46,583 bases of DNA from Coriobacteriales bacterium (GTDB lineage Bacteria > Actinomycetota > Coriobacteriia > Coriobacteriales > JAEZZM01). The stretch covers positions 1 through 46,583 of the forward strand of contig JASBYZ010000001.1 in NCBI GenBank assembly GCA_029983705.1, given 5' to 3'. The notes beneath the pieces were generated by a model. That model did not search any database, was not told where the DNA came from, and saw only the letters and a list, made by a program, of their open reading frames with translations. This document shows positions 8,648 through 16,657 of this stretch, one piece after another (the stretch's first letter is position 1; the number at the start of each line of letters is the position of its first letter). A program made the translations under genes and the position numbers.

Positions 8648-11259
8648 GCTCCCGTCACCTCCGCTCTTGCTAGTGCACGGTTAATTGCTGGAATAAGGTC
8701 AGTTTCAGTATCGTAGTTATTGATAGTGTCAATAAACAGCTGAATGACACCAGATACAACTTGTGAAGCTCCAACTTCTTCTGAACCAACAGCTGATATT
8801 AAACCTGATACCGTGACACCCTTATCAGCAGCTCCAATCATCTTATCGACTACGTTACCAACAGCACCTGCCATTGAATCAGCGCCTTTAGTGATTGGTT
8901 GCTCCCAACCTTCCATGACCATAGAACCAATCCATGCAAACTCACGAGAAGGGGATTTAATGCCTAGTAAACTTTTTGCAGCGTTTAATGCTCTTTGTGC
9001 GGCACCTCGTACTGCGTCAACAAGCGCACCAACACCGTTAGACACTCCTCGAACGATACCATCAATAATGTTTCGTCCAAGATTCATTGCTTGACTAACA
9101 AAACCGCTAAGCGTTGAAGTAATAGTTCTTGTTACTTCGTTAAATTTTTCTCTTGCTTTTCCAGGCGCTTCAGCAAACTTTGAAATGATACCATTTAGAA
9201 TTTCGCTAGCCTTGGATTTGGCAGAGCTTAGAAGGCTGCTTAACACGCTAGCTACTGTTTGTAACATGTTGTTAAACTTCTCTTGTGCCTTGCCTGGAAG
9301 TTGAGCGAAGAACTGGATGACACCGTTAACTAAGTTAGATGCGTTTTGTATTGCACCATTTGCCATTTCCATTACTTTGTTAACAACTGCAGTTTTAATT
9401 TCTTCCCATTTACCTTGAGCTAATCCAAGCAAGTTCTGGAAGAATCCAATTACACCGCTTACAAATCCGCCCAAGAAGCCAGTTACCATACCAAGGAGCC
9501 CAGAGAAGATAGCAACAATACCAGAACCAAGTTGCTGAACACCAGTTGATGCTAAAGTTAAGTTACCAGTAAATACGCCAACAATGATGTTAGCCACACC
9601 AGTTATAACCTGCATAACTCCATTGAGCACGCCAATAAAGCCTTGAACAGCTCCGATAATTCCGCTTATCACACCTGCGAGAATGCCAATTGCACCAACC
9701 AATACACCTGTGATAACAGATGCAATAGCTTGGAATATTGGCATCAGTGCTTGCATCATTGGCTGTACTTGGTTTAGCAGACTCATTACTGCTTCACCTA
9801 AAGGCGCAAGCGCTTGTTGTATTGTTTGGAACGCTGCGATGAGTGCACCACCGATGATTTGTAAAAGGGAATTAATACCGTTCCTGAACTGTTCATTTGT
9901 GGTGTATAGATATACAAATCCAGCCGCTAGTGCAGCGATAACGCCTGCAACGATACCTATAGGAGATGCTAACGTAGTAAACGCAATCTTAAGCAGATTT
10001 AGCGCACCGCCTGATTGCGTAATCATCGTACCAAGCTTTGTAAATGCTGTCCCAAAAGTGGTTAAGGCCGTTTGTGCAGACGTTAACATCGTGCCAACAG
10101 TGCCGAACACTTTGAAACCAGCAAATGCACCTATAGCAATTGGTGCAATAGTCCCCAACACGCTTATTAATGGCTGGAAACCGGTTGCAAGATTTGCAAT
10201 TTTACCCTTAGCAAGCTCACCAAATTCGATAAATTTTTGTTTTAATTCTTCAAGCTTCTGCTTTAATTCGCCATCTTCTAACTTAGGGAGCTTTATGCCG
10301 TATTGCCCCAATGCTGTAGAAACTGTATTCCACGCATTTGTCATTGCTGTAAGTATAGAATTTGAAATCGCTGGTGCTGCTTGAGCCACAACGCCTGGCA
10401 ATGATTCAATAATACGTGATGCAATAATAGCCACACGAGGAGCTACATTCTGCACTACTTTATCGATAGCAAATAACAGGTTATCTGTTAAAGCCCCCAT
10501 ATCCGCATTATCGTCAGCAAGACCAGTTAGCCAGTTTTCCCAAGCTCCATTCATCATGCCAATTGATCCTTGAATGGTTGTCGCCGCCTCTTCTGCTGTG
10601 GTTCCGGTAATTCCCATTTCCGTTTGGATTGTGTGAATTGCTTCTACAATATCAGCGAAGGAATTGATGGAAAGATTAGCCATCTCGCCATTTGCTGCTT
10701 TAACACGGTTAGCGTCGGCGATTAGGCGCTCCATCTCACCCTTCGTGCCTCCATAACCAAGCTTTAAGTTATCAAGCATGGTGTAATTGGATTTTGCGAA
10801 TCCGTTATACGCATCTTGTATAGACTGCATACTGGAGCCCATCTTGTTGGCATTATCAGCCATGTCAACAATTGCTTTTTGGCCATATTCAGCGGCTTTT
10901 GCAGTGTCTCCACCGAGTGACTGCGTTAATGAAGCACTAAAGCTAGTTACCTGCTCCATATACTGGTTCGCAGATAACCCAGCAGTTTTGTATGCTTCAT
11001 TTGCATACTGCATAACAGTACTAGCAGAATCTTTAAAAAGTGTTTCGACACCACCTTTAAGCTGTTCAAAATCAGCATATGACCTTAAAGAAGCGGCACC
11101 GATTGCAGTTACAGCACCAGCAACAGCAGCACCACCAGCAGCGGCAGCGGTCGCAAGACTCCCAAAAGCGCCCTTGACACCTTGTGCGACTTTCCCGCCA
11201 AATCCCTTCATATTCGGGAATATGGAAACGTAAGCACTTCCGACTTCTGTATTTGCCAT
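8644..11259 (-). CDS. Tape measure protein
   Basis: At 871 residues this is the longest gene of the phage and it sits between the tail chaperones and Dit. An N-terminal TP901-type core domain (about residues 60-260) is followed by a long hydrophobic region (about 370-620) and then helical repeats such as NVVNGVIQFFAQLPGKA and NGIISKFAEAPGKAREKFN. It sets tail length and is ejected during infection. Large antisense open frames lie opposite it; they are shadows. Confidence 0.93.
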   Translation of the reverse strand: MANTEVGSAYVSIFPNMKGFGGKVAQGVKGAFGSLATAAAAGGAAVAGAVTAIGAASLRSYADFEQLKGGVETLFKDSASTVMQYANEAYKTAGLSANQYMEQVTSFSASLTQSLGGDTAKAAEYGQKAIVDMADNANKMGSSMQSIQDAYNGFAKSNYTMLDNLKLGYGGTKGEMERLIADANRVKAANGEMANLSINSFADIVEAIHTIQTEMGITGTTAEEAATTIQGSIGMMNGAWENWLTGLADDNADMGALTDNLLFAIDKVVQNVAPRVAIIASRIIESLPGVVAQAAPAISNSILTAMTNAWNTVSTALGQYGIKLPKLEDGELKQKLEELKQKFIEFGELAKGKIANLATGFQPLISVLGTIAPIAIGAFAGFKVFGTVGTMLTSAQTALTTFGTAFTKLGTMITQSGGALNLLKIAFTTLASPIGIVAGVIAALAAGFVYLYTTNEQFRNGINSLLQIIGGALIAAFQTIQQALAPLGEAVMSLLNQVQPMMQALMPIFQAIASVITGVLVGAIGILAGVISGIIGAVQGFIGVLNGVMQVITGVANIIVGVFTGNLTLASTGVQQLGSGIVAIFSGLLGMVTGFLGGFVSGVIGFFQNLLGLAQGKWEEIKTAVVNKVMEMANGAIQNASNLVNGVIQFFAQLPGKAQEKFNNMLQTVASVLSSLLSSAKSKASEILNGIISKFAEAPGKAREKFNEVTRTITSTLSGFVSQAMNLGRNIIDGIVRGVSNGVGALVDAVRGAAQRALNAAKSLLGIKSPSREFAWIGSMVMEGWEQPITKGADSMAGAVGNVVDKMIGAADKGVTVSGLISAVGSEEVGASQVVSGVIQLFIDTINNYDTETDLIPAINRALARAEVTGA

Positions 11260-11615
11260 TAATTTTCACCCCCATACCATTCTTTAAATTCAGACGCAGG
11301 TATAGGCTCGGCACCATATTTTTTAGTGCGGCTCTTAACACCCGGTCTGTCTATTTGTTCTGGATACTTGTTTTTGATGCTTCGCTTACTTCTTGACTGC
11401 GCAAACATCCATTGAAATGCTCTGACTTCATCAATAAGCGTTGCCATAAGTTGTGGCAACATGGATTCATCTTGCCAAACAGATTCATCAATCTTGTTTG
11501 GGTTCATTGAGCGCCATAGCTCACTTGTGACTGGAAGATGCAAACAGAAATGCAAAAGGGCACGTTCAGAAAGCCGTGCCCCCACATCGTCAAGTGTAAA
11601 TTGCGTTTTGGTCAT
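11259..11615 (-). CDS. Tail assembly chaperone, T part (frameshift-expressed)
   Basis: The 118-residue frame lies between the G-like chaperone and the tape measure, the fixed position of gpT in siphoviruses. Its ATG at 11615 has no recognisable Shine-Dalgarno site. The frame is open upstream without a stop into the end of the G-like gene, where a run of five G (11678-11674) could allow a -1 slip. The real product is therefore probably a G-T fusion of about 230 residues ending here. Confidence 0.8.
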   Translation of the reverse strand: MTKTQFTLDDVGARLSERALLHFCLHLPVTSELWRSMNPNKIDESVWQDESMLPQLMATLIDEVRAFQWMFAQSRSKRSIKNKYPEQIDRPGVKSRTKKYGAEPIPASEFKEWYGGEN

Positions 11616-11665
11616 TAAGTCATACTCAAGTGCCCCACCATGTTCATATATGATTATGGCAAGGC

Positions 11666-11950
11666 TTAGCGTTCCCCCTGGGTAATTCCAAGTTCTTCAC
11701 GCTTAGCGTTCCAAGCATTCATGAGACCGGTGATGATATCTTCAGTGATTGAATCTGCCTTATCGCCAAAATATGGGCTGATGAAGTTTAAGAACCAGTC
11801 AATCATAAGTGATGGGTCTTCTGCAGAAGCAACTTTACCAAGGTTTTTAAGCTCATCAGCACTCAGTTTGAGTGGAATAGCCATCAGTTCGCCGTCAACT
11901 TTGAACTCCAAGTTAACTGGCTTTGTAGAAAATTCTAATATCTTAGCCAT
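11666..11950 (-). CDS. Tail assembly chaperone, G part
   Basis: The 94-residue product follows the tail tube gene and precedes the tape measure, like lambda gpG. It starts MAKILEFSTKPVNLEFKVDG with a small beta-rich N-terminus and a helical C-terminus. Its last codons are CAG GGG GAA CGC TAA, a G-rich context for -1 frameshifting. G proteins coat the tape measure during assembly, and the minor GT form recruits tube subunits. Assignment is mainly from position and size. Confidence 0.82.
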   Translation of the reverse strand: MAKILEFSTKPVNLEFKVDGELMAIPLKLSADELKNLGKVASAEDPSLMIDWFLNFISPYFGDKADSITEDIITGLMNAWNAKREELGITQGER

Positions 11951-12534
11951 TAAGCGGTTAGCACCTCACCATTATCAAAATAGATATAGATTACGTTTCC
12001 AGCTGCATCTGGATAGCAGCTAAGTTCAAGTGGGAGTGCCATAACTTCTGCTGCTTGGAATGCGATTTCATCAAGAGAAGTAACTTGACCGTTTGGAACT
12101 ACAATTCTTGTGCGATTCTTGCCATCTTTCATGTTGAATACCCATGCTCTAGGATCTGGAAGAGAAGCATTAACAGACACTGATATTTGCTCACCATGTT
12201 GATTATTGGCAGGTGTCTTCTTAACATTTTCAGTACCAAATGCGTGGCATAATGATTCATAACTCATTTGGATTTCAGACCAAGAAATAACTGCTTCAAA
12301 CTCATCTAAAAGCTTTCTAACACTTGTAAGTGACCAGTCTTTAATTGAAGTAGTTGATTTATCAGTCTTAAGTGAAAGACCATCTTCAGACACATAACCT
12401 GAATCAGAAAAAGCCTTATCTACTGCACTAACTGCATCAGTTGGGAGCTTAGAGCCAACTGGAGCATCCAAAATTGCTCCAGTAGCTAGTTGGTCAGGCG
12501 CGCCAACAAGAACGCGTGTAACATCGATTGCCAT
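11950..12534 (-). CDS. Major tail (tube) protein
   Basis: The 194-residue product starts at ATG 12534, six bases after AGGAGG; the in-frame TTG two codons upstream overlaps the spacer. It lies between the tail terminator and the G chaperone as expected for the tube subunit. The sequence has the LxTDKST..I.DW and NVKK..A segments seen in actinobacterial and Firmicutes siphovirus tube proteins, and a beta-rich composition. It polymerises around the tape measure. Confidence 0.85.
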   Translation of the reverse strand: MAIDVTRVLVGAPDQLATGAILDAPVGSKLPTDAVSAVDKAFSDSGYVSEDGLSLKTDKSTTSIKDWSLTSVRKLLDEFEAVISWSEIQMSYESLCHAFGTENVKKTPANNQHGEQISVSVNASLPDPRAWVFNMKDGKNRTRIVVPNGQVTSLDEIAFQAAEVMALPLELSCYPDAAGNVIYIYFDNGEVLTA

Positions 12535-12572
12535 TTGCAACCTCCTAAGATTATTGATTTGTGATTGATTTT

Positions 12573-12956
12573 TTAATTTGATTTATCGAGTAAATTAACT
12601 TCTAGATCTAAATTGACTTGCCACACGAACCAGCCGCCTTCCATTAGCCCATAAGACAAAACGTCTGGAATTCCAACGGCGTTAATGTGGTAGTCGTTCA
12701 TTGGTACGGTTTTTGTTGCGATAGCCAAGATATTTGCATCTTGTTCAGCGTCAGATTCTGATTGCGACCATATTTGTACTGCAAAACTTGGTGAATCGTG
12801 TGGATAGTCAAGCTCACCGCCTGTGCGCTCTACAATGCAGAACTTCTTATCACGAACTAGCGCCATACCATCTGCATCTCGTGGTACATGCGTGCTAGTC
12901 CGATAACCAAGCACGGAGTGAACCCACTTGATGGTGTATTCGAGGGATGAAAACAT
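12573..12956 (-). CDS. Tail terminator / minor capsid-type neck protein
   Basis: The 127-residue protein lies between the HK97 gp10-like gene and the tail tube gene, the position of the tail terminator. It starts at 12956 with AGGGAGG inside the preceding gene. The sequence contains a VQIWSQSESDAEQDANILA segment and a C-terminal beta strand with W-W residues (GGWFVWQVNLDLEV). Function is inferred from synteny; I see no diagnostic motif. Confidence 0.68.
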   Translation of the reverse strand: MFSSLEYTIKWVHSVLGYRTSTHVPRDADGMALVRDKKFCIVERTGGELDYPHDSPSFAVQIWSQSESDAEQDANILAIATKTVPMNDYHINAVGIPDVLSYGLMEGGWFVWQVNLDLEVNLLDKSN

Positions 12957-12960
12957 CTAA

Positions 12961-13224
12961 TTAACCTCCCTTAGCTTTTTTCAGTGTGTTGTGAAGTGCA
13001 TTTGAGCGCATTGCATACCGGTCACCGGTATAGACGTAAGCTTTAACCGCTACTTTTTGAGTTTTGACTTTTACACCATAGTTTTTAGCACCAAACATTG
13101 ATGCGGCTCTTGCCCGAATTTTTTCAGCATCTCGTTTTACCTTTGATGCCATCATTGGTGAGCGCATAATTATGCGTGCTGCATTTGGATTTGGAATGTA
13201 CTTTTCTAGCTTGATATCAGCCAT
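12961..13224 (-). CDS. HK97 gp10-family neck protein
   Basis: The 87-residue basic product starts at ATG 13224 (MADIKLEKYIPN), preceded by GGTGAT, and overlaps the upstream gene by eight bases. A longer frame from 13299 would run far into the neighbour and has no ribosome site. Basic, helical proteins of this size at this position belong to the HK97 gp10 group that completes the head-tail joint. Confidence 0.7.
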   Translation of the reverse strand: MADIKLEKYIPNPNAARIIMRSPMMASKVKRDAEKIRARAASMFGAKNYGVKVKTQKVAVKAYVYTGDRYAMRSNALHNTLKKAKGG

Positions 13225-13558
13225 TAACATCACCAAGCAATACCATAAAAGACCATTTGCCTGGCACTGTGCCTTTTGGGTAGGGCATAGGACTGCCAAT
13301 AACTTCTAGCCAATTCTTGTTATCAAGGGATATTAAAGCGCCCTGGAGGTTTTCACTGTATCCATTTGGGAAGTGTGCTGTGGCAGTGATTTTGACACCT
13401 TCAGGTCGTTGCAGCCCTAAGTCTTGAGGAGCACCAGGAGCAAATAAACAGCCATCTACTGATTCTGTGGCTTCCCAAGACACAATCTCATTGCCTAGAC
13501 GGTCAACTTCTCCCTTAGACCTCTTCATCACAAATAAAGTAACCACAGGATGATACAT
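13217..13558 (-). CDS. Head-tail adaptor / head closure protein
   Basis: The 113-residue protein is small and beta-rich, with a typical head-closure layout (VTLFVMKRSKGEVDRLGNE, then VDGCLFAPG and a late PKGTVPGKWSF). The start at 13558 (MYHPVV) follows GGGGGTG at a good distance; the longer frame to 13621 has no ribosome site. It overlaps the preceding connector gene by 44 bases. It seals the connector before tail attachment. The assignment rests on synteny and composition. Confidence 0.68.
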   Translation of the reverse strand: MYHPVVTLFVMKRSKGEVDRLGNEIVSWEATESVDGCLFAPGAPQDLGLQRPEGVKITATAHFPNGYSENLQGALISLDNKNWLEVIGSPMPYPKGTVPGKWSFMVLLGDVNG

Positions 13559-13913
13559 TTGGCACCCCCTGGTTAACAAAGCGGGCATAACCATCACCAA
13601 TTCCCAGCAGTTCTTTTTCAAATTTCGTTAAGTAAATGTCACCGGAAGGGTTGGCGTAAGAAACTGAACCAGAATATGGACTTGCTCCCCATGATTCTTG
13701 AGTAACACCGGGCATTCCATCACTTTGAAGCATCCTGGAAACCACACGACAAGTTACTAGTTTCAAAATGTCCGGTTCAATTTCATCTGCGTTAGCTTGC
13801 GAACGAATAACGCTTGAAACAAGCGAGAGCAAAGCACTTGCCCTGCTCTCGTCAAGCTCTGAATATCCAGACCAAACAAGTTTCAAATCTTCCGGCTTAG
13901 CGAATACATCCAT
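13515..13913 (-). CDS. Head-tail connector, Gp19/Gp15/Gp42 family
   Basis: The 132-residue protein follows the capsid gene, with its ATG three bases after the capsid stop and no strong Shine-Dalgarno site, so translation is probably coupled. The N-terminal half is helical (ASALLSLVSSVIRSQANADE) and the middle carries VTCRVVSRML and a GVTQESWGASPYSGSVSYANP segment, features of the Gp19/Gp15/Gp42 connector family. It attaches to the portal ring. Confidence 0.78.
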   Translation of the reverse strand: MDVFAKPEDLKLVWSGYSELDESRASALLSLVSSVIRSQANADEIEPDILKLVTCRVVSRMLQSDGMPGVTQESWGASPYSGSVSYANPSGDIYLTKFEKELLGIGDGYARFVNQGVPNVSSCGYFICDEEV

Positions 13914-13915
13914 GA

Positions 13916-14812
13916 CTATCTAGATGTGCTTGATGCAGCCTTAAGAACTGCGAAAGCTTTTGGATCTAAAACAGCCCAGCTGTAGACAATCTCAACACGA
14001 TAAGCAATTTGGTTTAGTCTCTTCAAGTCTCCTAAACCATCAGGGTCACCCATAGTAATCTTTTCAAGACCAAGGTCACGTATAATTCCCCACTTAATCA
14101 TATTAAAGTCGCCAAGAATTGCCTCAACACCAGTAGCAGTCTTAGCAAGTCGGCCACTTACAGTGTTTGAAGTTGCAGCGTTAATGCCCTCAATAGTTCC
14201 AGTCTGTAAATTGATTGGGATTTCAGGATATAAACGCATTCCAGTGTTTTTAACGCGAATTTTTCTAAGTTTATTAGCAAATGCCTTAGAAATTGCTAAA
14301 CCGTTAACGTCATAATCCTCATTAACTGCATCAATCATTGCATCTAAGTCAACTGAAGGATCATCAGTAGCAGTAACTGCAGTTGCGCCAGCAGTTAAAG
14401 CGGTTAAATCGCCAACTTTGGTTCCAGTGCGAGGATTGATTGCGTGATAAATTCCATAATCAAGCGCGCGTCCAAGAGCTTCTGACGACTGCTTAACAAT
14501 CTCATCAATAATATGAAGTTGATTGTCTTCATCTGCCCACTCAAACTCGTTTGACATTCTCACGGTTACTTGTGCTTTTTGGCGCTTTCCCTCAACTGCC
14601 TTTAACTCAAGTTCAGCAGGTGATTTTTGAGCTCCCTCACCAACAAACTCTGCTTCAGGTGATTTGGTAAACACAATATGCTCAATATCTTTAAAGAGCA
14701 TTGGTGTTTGTGGCGATAAAGCTTGGATAGTTGAACTATCTTTAGCTTTTGAAACAATTTCTTGTGCTACTGAAACAGGTAATTTTATTAAACTTGTATC
14801 TAATGCTGCCAT
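13916..14812 (-). CDS. Major capsid protein, HK97 fold
   Basis: The 298-residue product has the layout of HK97-type capsid proteins without the long N-terminal delta domain. Supporting segments include VAQEIVSKAKDSSTIQAL at the start, an EFVGEGAQKSP loop, and the conserved TVRMSNEFEWAD strand. The separate scaffold gene just upstream agrees with the absence of a fused scaffold. The ATG at 14812 follows an AGGAGA site. It forms the icosahedral shell. Confidence 0.92.
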   Translation of the reverse strand: MAALDTSLIKLPVSVAQEIVSKAKDSSTIQALSPQTPMLFKDIEHIVFTKSPEAEFVGEGAQKSPAELELKAVEGKRQKAQVTVRMSNEFEWADEDNQLHIIDEIVKQSSEALGRALDYGIYHAINPRTGTKVGDLTALTAGATAVTATDDPSVDLDAMIDAVNEDYDVNGLAISKAFANKLRKIRVKNTGMRLYPEIPINLQTGTIEGINAATSNTVSGRLAKTATGVEAILGDFNMIKWGIIRDLGLEKITMGDPDGLGDLKRLNQIAYRVEIVYSWAVLDPKAFAVLKAASSTSR

Positions 14813-14833
14813 TTTTTCTCCTATGTCTAGTTT

Positions 14834-15289
14834 TTATTGTTTTCTTAATTCTTTAGCCAACCAGCGCTTATCATCTTCTGGACTTCTTCCATCAAATTTT
14901 GCGTTCTTTGGGACGTGCGCAGATACTTTTGGAGTTGCATACTCTTTGAGCTTTTCTGCAAACTCTCTCATCTCATCTTCCGTTGCGCCTTTGATTAAAT
15001 CGACAGGCACACCGACTTCTTTTGAGACTTTTTGCTTGAGTTCGTTAAGCTCTCTTTCTGACTTGATGCCATTTAGCTCTTGTTCGAGTTTTGATTTTTC
15101 TTCTTTGAGCTTATCTAGCTCTGATTTATTAGCATCTTGCAATTCATCATACTTTCGAGATTTTTCAGCATGTTCTTTTGCACGCTTCTCCCATTTTCTT
15201 GCTTCAGACTTCCAGTCAGTTTTTGGTTCTTCGCTTTGCAGCTCTTCAGCCTGCTCCTGGACTTGTTCGTCTTTGATTTCTTCTGCCAT
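14834..15289 (-). CDS. Capsid scaffolding protein
   Basis: The 151-residue product is acidic and highly charged, with a long coiled coil (about residues 20-90) and a basic C-terminus ending AKELRKQ. This is the standard profile of a siphovirus scaffold, often annotated DUF4355. It lies directly before the capsid gene. I chose ATG 15289 with GGAG seven bases upstream; the longer frame runs through a hairpin and is unlikely to be translated. Confidence 0.87.
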   Translation of the reverse strand: MAEEIKDEQVQEQAEELQSEEPKTDWKSEARKWEKRAKEHAEKSRKYDELQDANKSELDKLKEEKSKLEQELNGIKSERELNELKQKVSKEVGVPVDLIKGATEDEMREFAEKLKEYATPKVSAHVPKNAKFDGRSPEDDKRWLAKELRKQ

Positions 15290-15304
15290 GTTGGCTCCAT
15301 TTCC

Positions 15305-15344
15305 GCCCTGTGCAGGGCATAAAAAAGCCCACCGTGCGGTGGGC
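15305..15344 (-). terminator. Hairpins upstream of the scaffold gene
   Basis: GCCCACC and GGTGGGC (15327-15344) form a perfect seven-pair stem, followed on the minus strand by six T. Immediately after is a second stem, GCCCTG with CAGGGC (15305-15318), just ahead of the scaffold ribosome site. The first has intrinsic terminator form, unexpected inside a late operon whose next genes must be highly expressed. Confidence 0.6.
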
Positions 15345-15357
15345 AAGCTAATATATG

Positions 15358-15382
15358 AAAAAAGCCCACTATGCAGCGGACT
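15358..15382 (-). terminator. Second terminator-like hairpin upstream of scaffold
   Basis: On the minus strand AGTCCGC and GTGGGCT pair with two wobbles around a six-base loop and are followed by TTTTTT. It lies between the MuF-toxin gene and the hairpin at 15327, making two terminator-like stems in tandem. Confidence 0.5.
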
Positions 15383-15400
15383 TAAATCAACGAAATGTGG

Positions 15401-15464
15401 TATATTACTAGTACAAGGTAGGTGCCGCCCTGCTAAGAGGGAGACTTCCTACCTTGTATTTTTT
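15401..15464 (+). ncRNA. Candidate short antisense RNA at the 3' end of the MuF-toxin gene
   Basis: On the plus strand a TATATT hexamer (15401-15406) is preceded by TGTGG, resembling an extended -10. A few bases later an 11-pair perfect stem begins (15412-15422 with 15448-15458), enclosing a smaller CCCT/AGGG stem, followed by six T (15459-15464). This is a compact promoter-hairpin-terminator unit that would give an RNA of roughly 50 bases, antisense to the last codons and stop of the MuF gene. The -35 is weak and the unit could instead be only a terminator. No known RNA family was recognised. Confidence 0.4.
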
Positions 15465-16657
15465 ATTCTTCTTACTTTTCCATCTTGAAATAAACAAATA
15501 ACTTCATTTATTTTGTGTTGCTTCATTCTTTTTTCTACTTCATTTATAACTTCAGTGTCTTTAAAATCACGATAATAAAAATTTAAAATTACATTTGTTT
15601 GTTCAAGACCTCTTTTTTTAAATTGATTATTTGCAGCTCGTAAATTATTTTCAATAAATGCAAGCTTACGCTCTGGTTTAGGATTATTTAAAGGCGATTG
15701 CGGACTTTTTACTTCCCAATAATTATCATTGATTTTTAAATCTAAATCTTTAAAACCATTTGTTTTTATTGAAAACCCATTAGACATCAATGTGTCATGC
15801 ACAAACAAATCTCGCCATTCGTTACCTTTATTAATAATATTTTTAGGCTCATAGTTATTATCAATTAAGAGTTTTCCATAGCGGCTTCTAGGGTTATCTG
15901 CATAATCTATTTTAGGCATTTTCCCAGTATATAACCACTCCCAATCGCGAGTTTCAATCTCTTTAAACACTTGCTTGCGATTGAGCTTATTAACAGTTTT
16001 AACTCCAACTGTATTTTGGCATTGTCTAAATCTTTTTGCCATTCCATCTGGATCATAACCACTAATTTTTGTCTTACCATCTTTACCAGGGACAACGATA
16101 CAATCACAATGTGGGTGCAATCCGTGCATCTCAGCAGTTGCTTTAGTCAAATACGAAAATCCACGAGATGAAAGCATAAAACAAAATGCACAGGTTTCAC
16201 GACCTGATGGCACACGTGCATATCTAACATGGTTTTTCTTACAATTTCTGATTATGTTTTCATAAGCGCTGCGTGTAACGTAATATGTGATTAAATCGGC
16301 ATTTGATTTTTCGTAGCCTTGCCAGTCATCTTCTATCTTTTCAGCATAGTATCGAACTTTTTTCTGCATCAACTCATCATCTATAACATTATCGAATATT
16401 TCAGATGAGGCTTTAATACCTTCAGCTTCGCAAATTTCATCAAATAAAGTAGACGCAACAACTTGGGCTTCATCACCATACATACCAAGCGCATCTCTTA
16501 TTATTTCAATTGTTGCATTACGGGCATCTGCCACATTTGATAAATCTTTTGCTTCAGACCTAAGACGTGCAAGCACATATGCTTTCGCATTTAAACTTCT
16601 TTTATCAAGCTCTTTGCGATAGCGATTAAGCTCTCTATTCGTTATTCTCATCAGCAT
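15449..16657 (-). CDS. MuF minor head protein with C-terminal nuclease-toxin-like domain
   Basis: The 402-residue product has two parts. Residues about 100-215 form the Mu gpF head-morphogenesis domain with CAFC (156-159) and HPHCDC (181-186), which is ejected or packaged with the head. Residues about 260-402 are unlike head proteins: the segment has DLDLKIND, then WEVKSP (E315-x-K317) and a NLRAANNQF helix, the layout of PD-(D/E)XK-type CdiA C-terminal nuclease toxins. MuF proteins with exchangeable toxin tails are known in temperate phages. No immunity gene is visible directly downstream. The last third is more AT-rich than the rest, as expected for a swapped module. Confidence 0.82.
   Translation of the reverse strand: MLMRITNRELNRYRKELDKRSLNAKAYVLARLRSEAKDLSNVADARNATIEIIRDALGMYGDEAQVVASTLFDEICEAEGIKASSEIFDNVIDDELMQKKVRYYAEKIEDDWQGYEKSNADLITYYVTRSAYENIIRNCKKNHVRYARVPSGRETCAFCFMLSSRGFSYLTKATAEMHGLHPHCDCIVVPGKDGKTKISGYDPDGMAKRFRQCQNTVGVKTVNKLNRKQVFKEIETRDWEWLYTGKMPKIDYADNPRSRYGKLLIDNNYEPKNIINKGNEWRDLFVHDTLMSNGFSIKTNGFKDLDLKINDNYWEVKSPQSPLNNPKPERKLAFIENNLRAANNQFKKRGLEQTNVILNFYYRDFKDTEVINEVEKRMKQHKINEVICLFQDGKVRRIKNTR

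Noticed and set aside
9683..10384. Long plus-strand open frame opposite the tape measure gene
   Set aside because: It is an antisense shadow of a biased, Ala/Ile-rich coding region, has no ribosome site and matches no family.
14664..15488. Plus-strand 274-residue Ser-rich frame opposite capsid and scaffold genes
   Set aside because: Its composition mirrors the scaffold coiled coil in reverse; there is no ribosome site and it crosses several hairpins.
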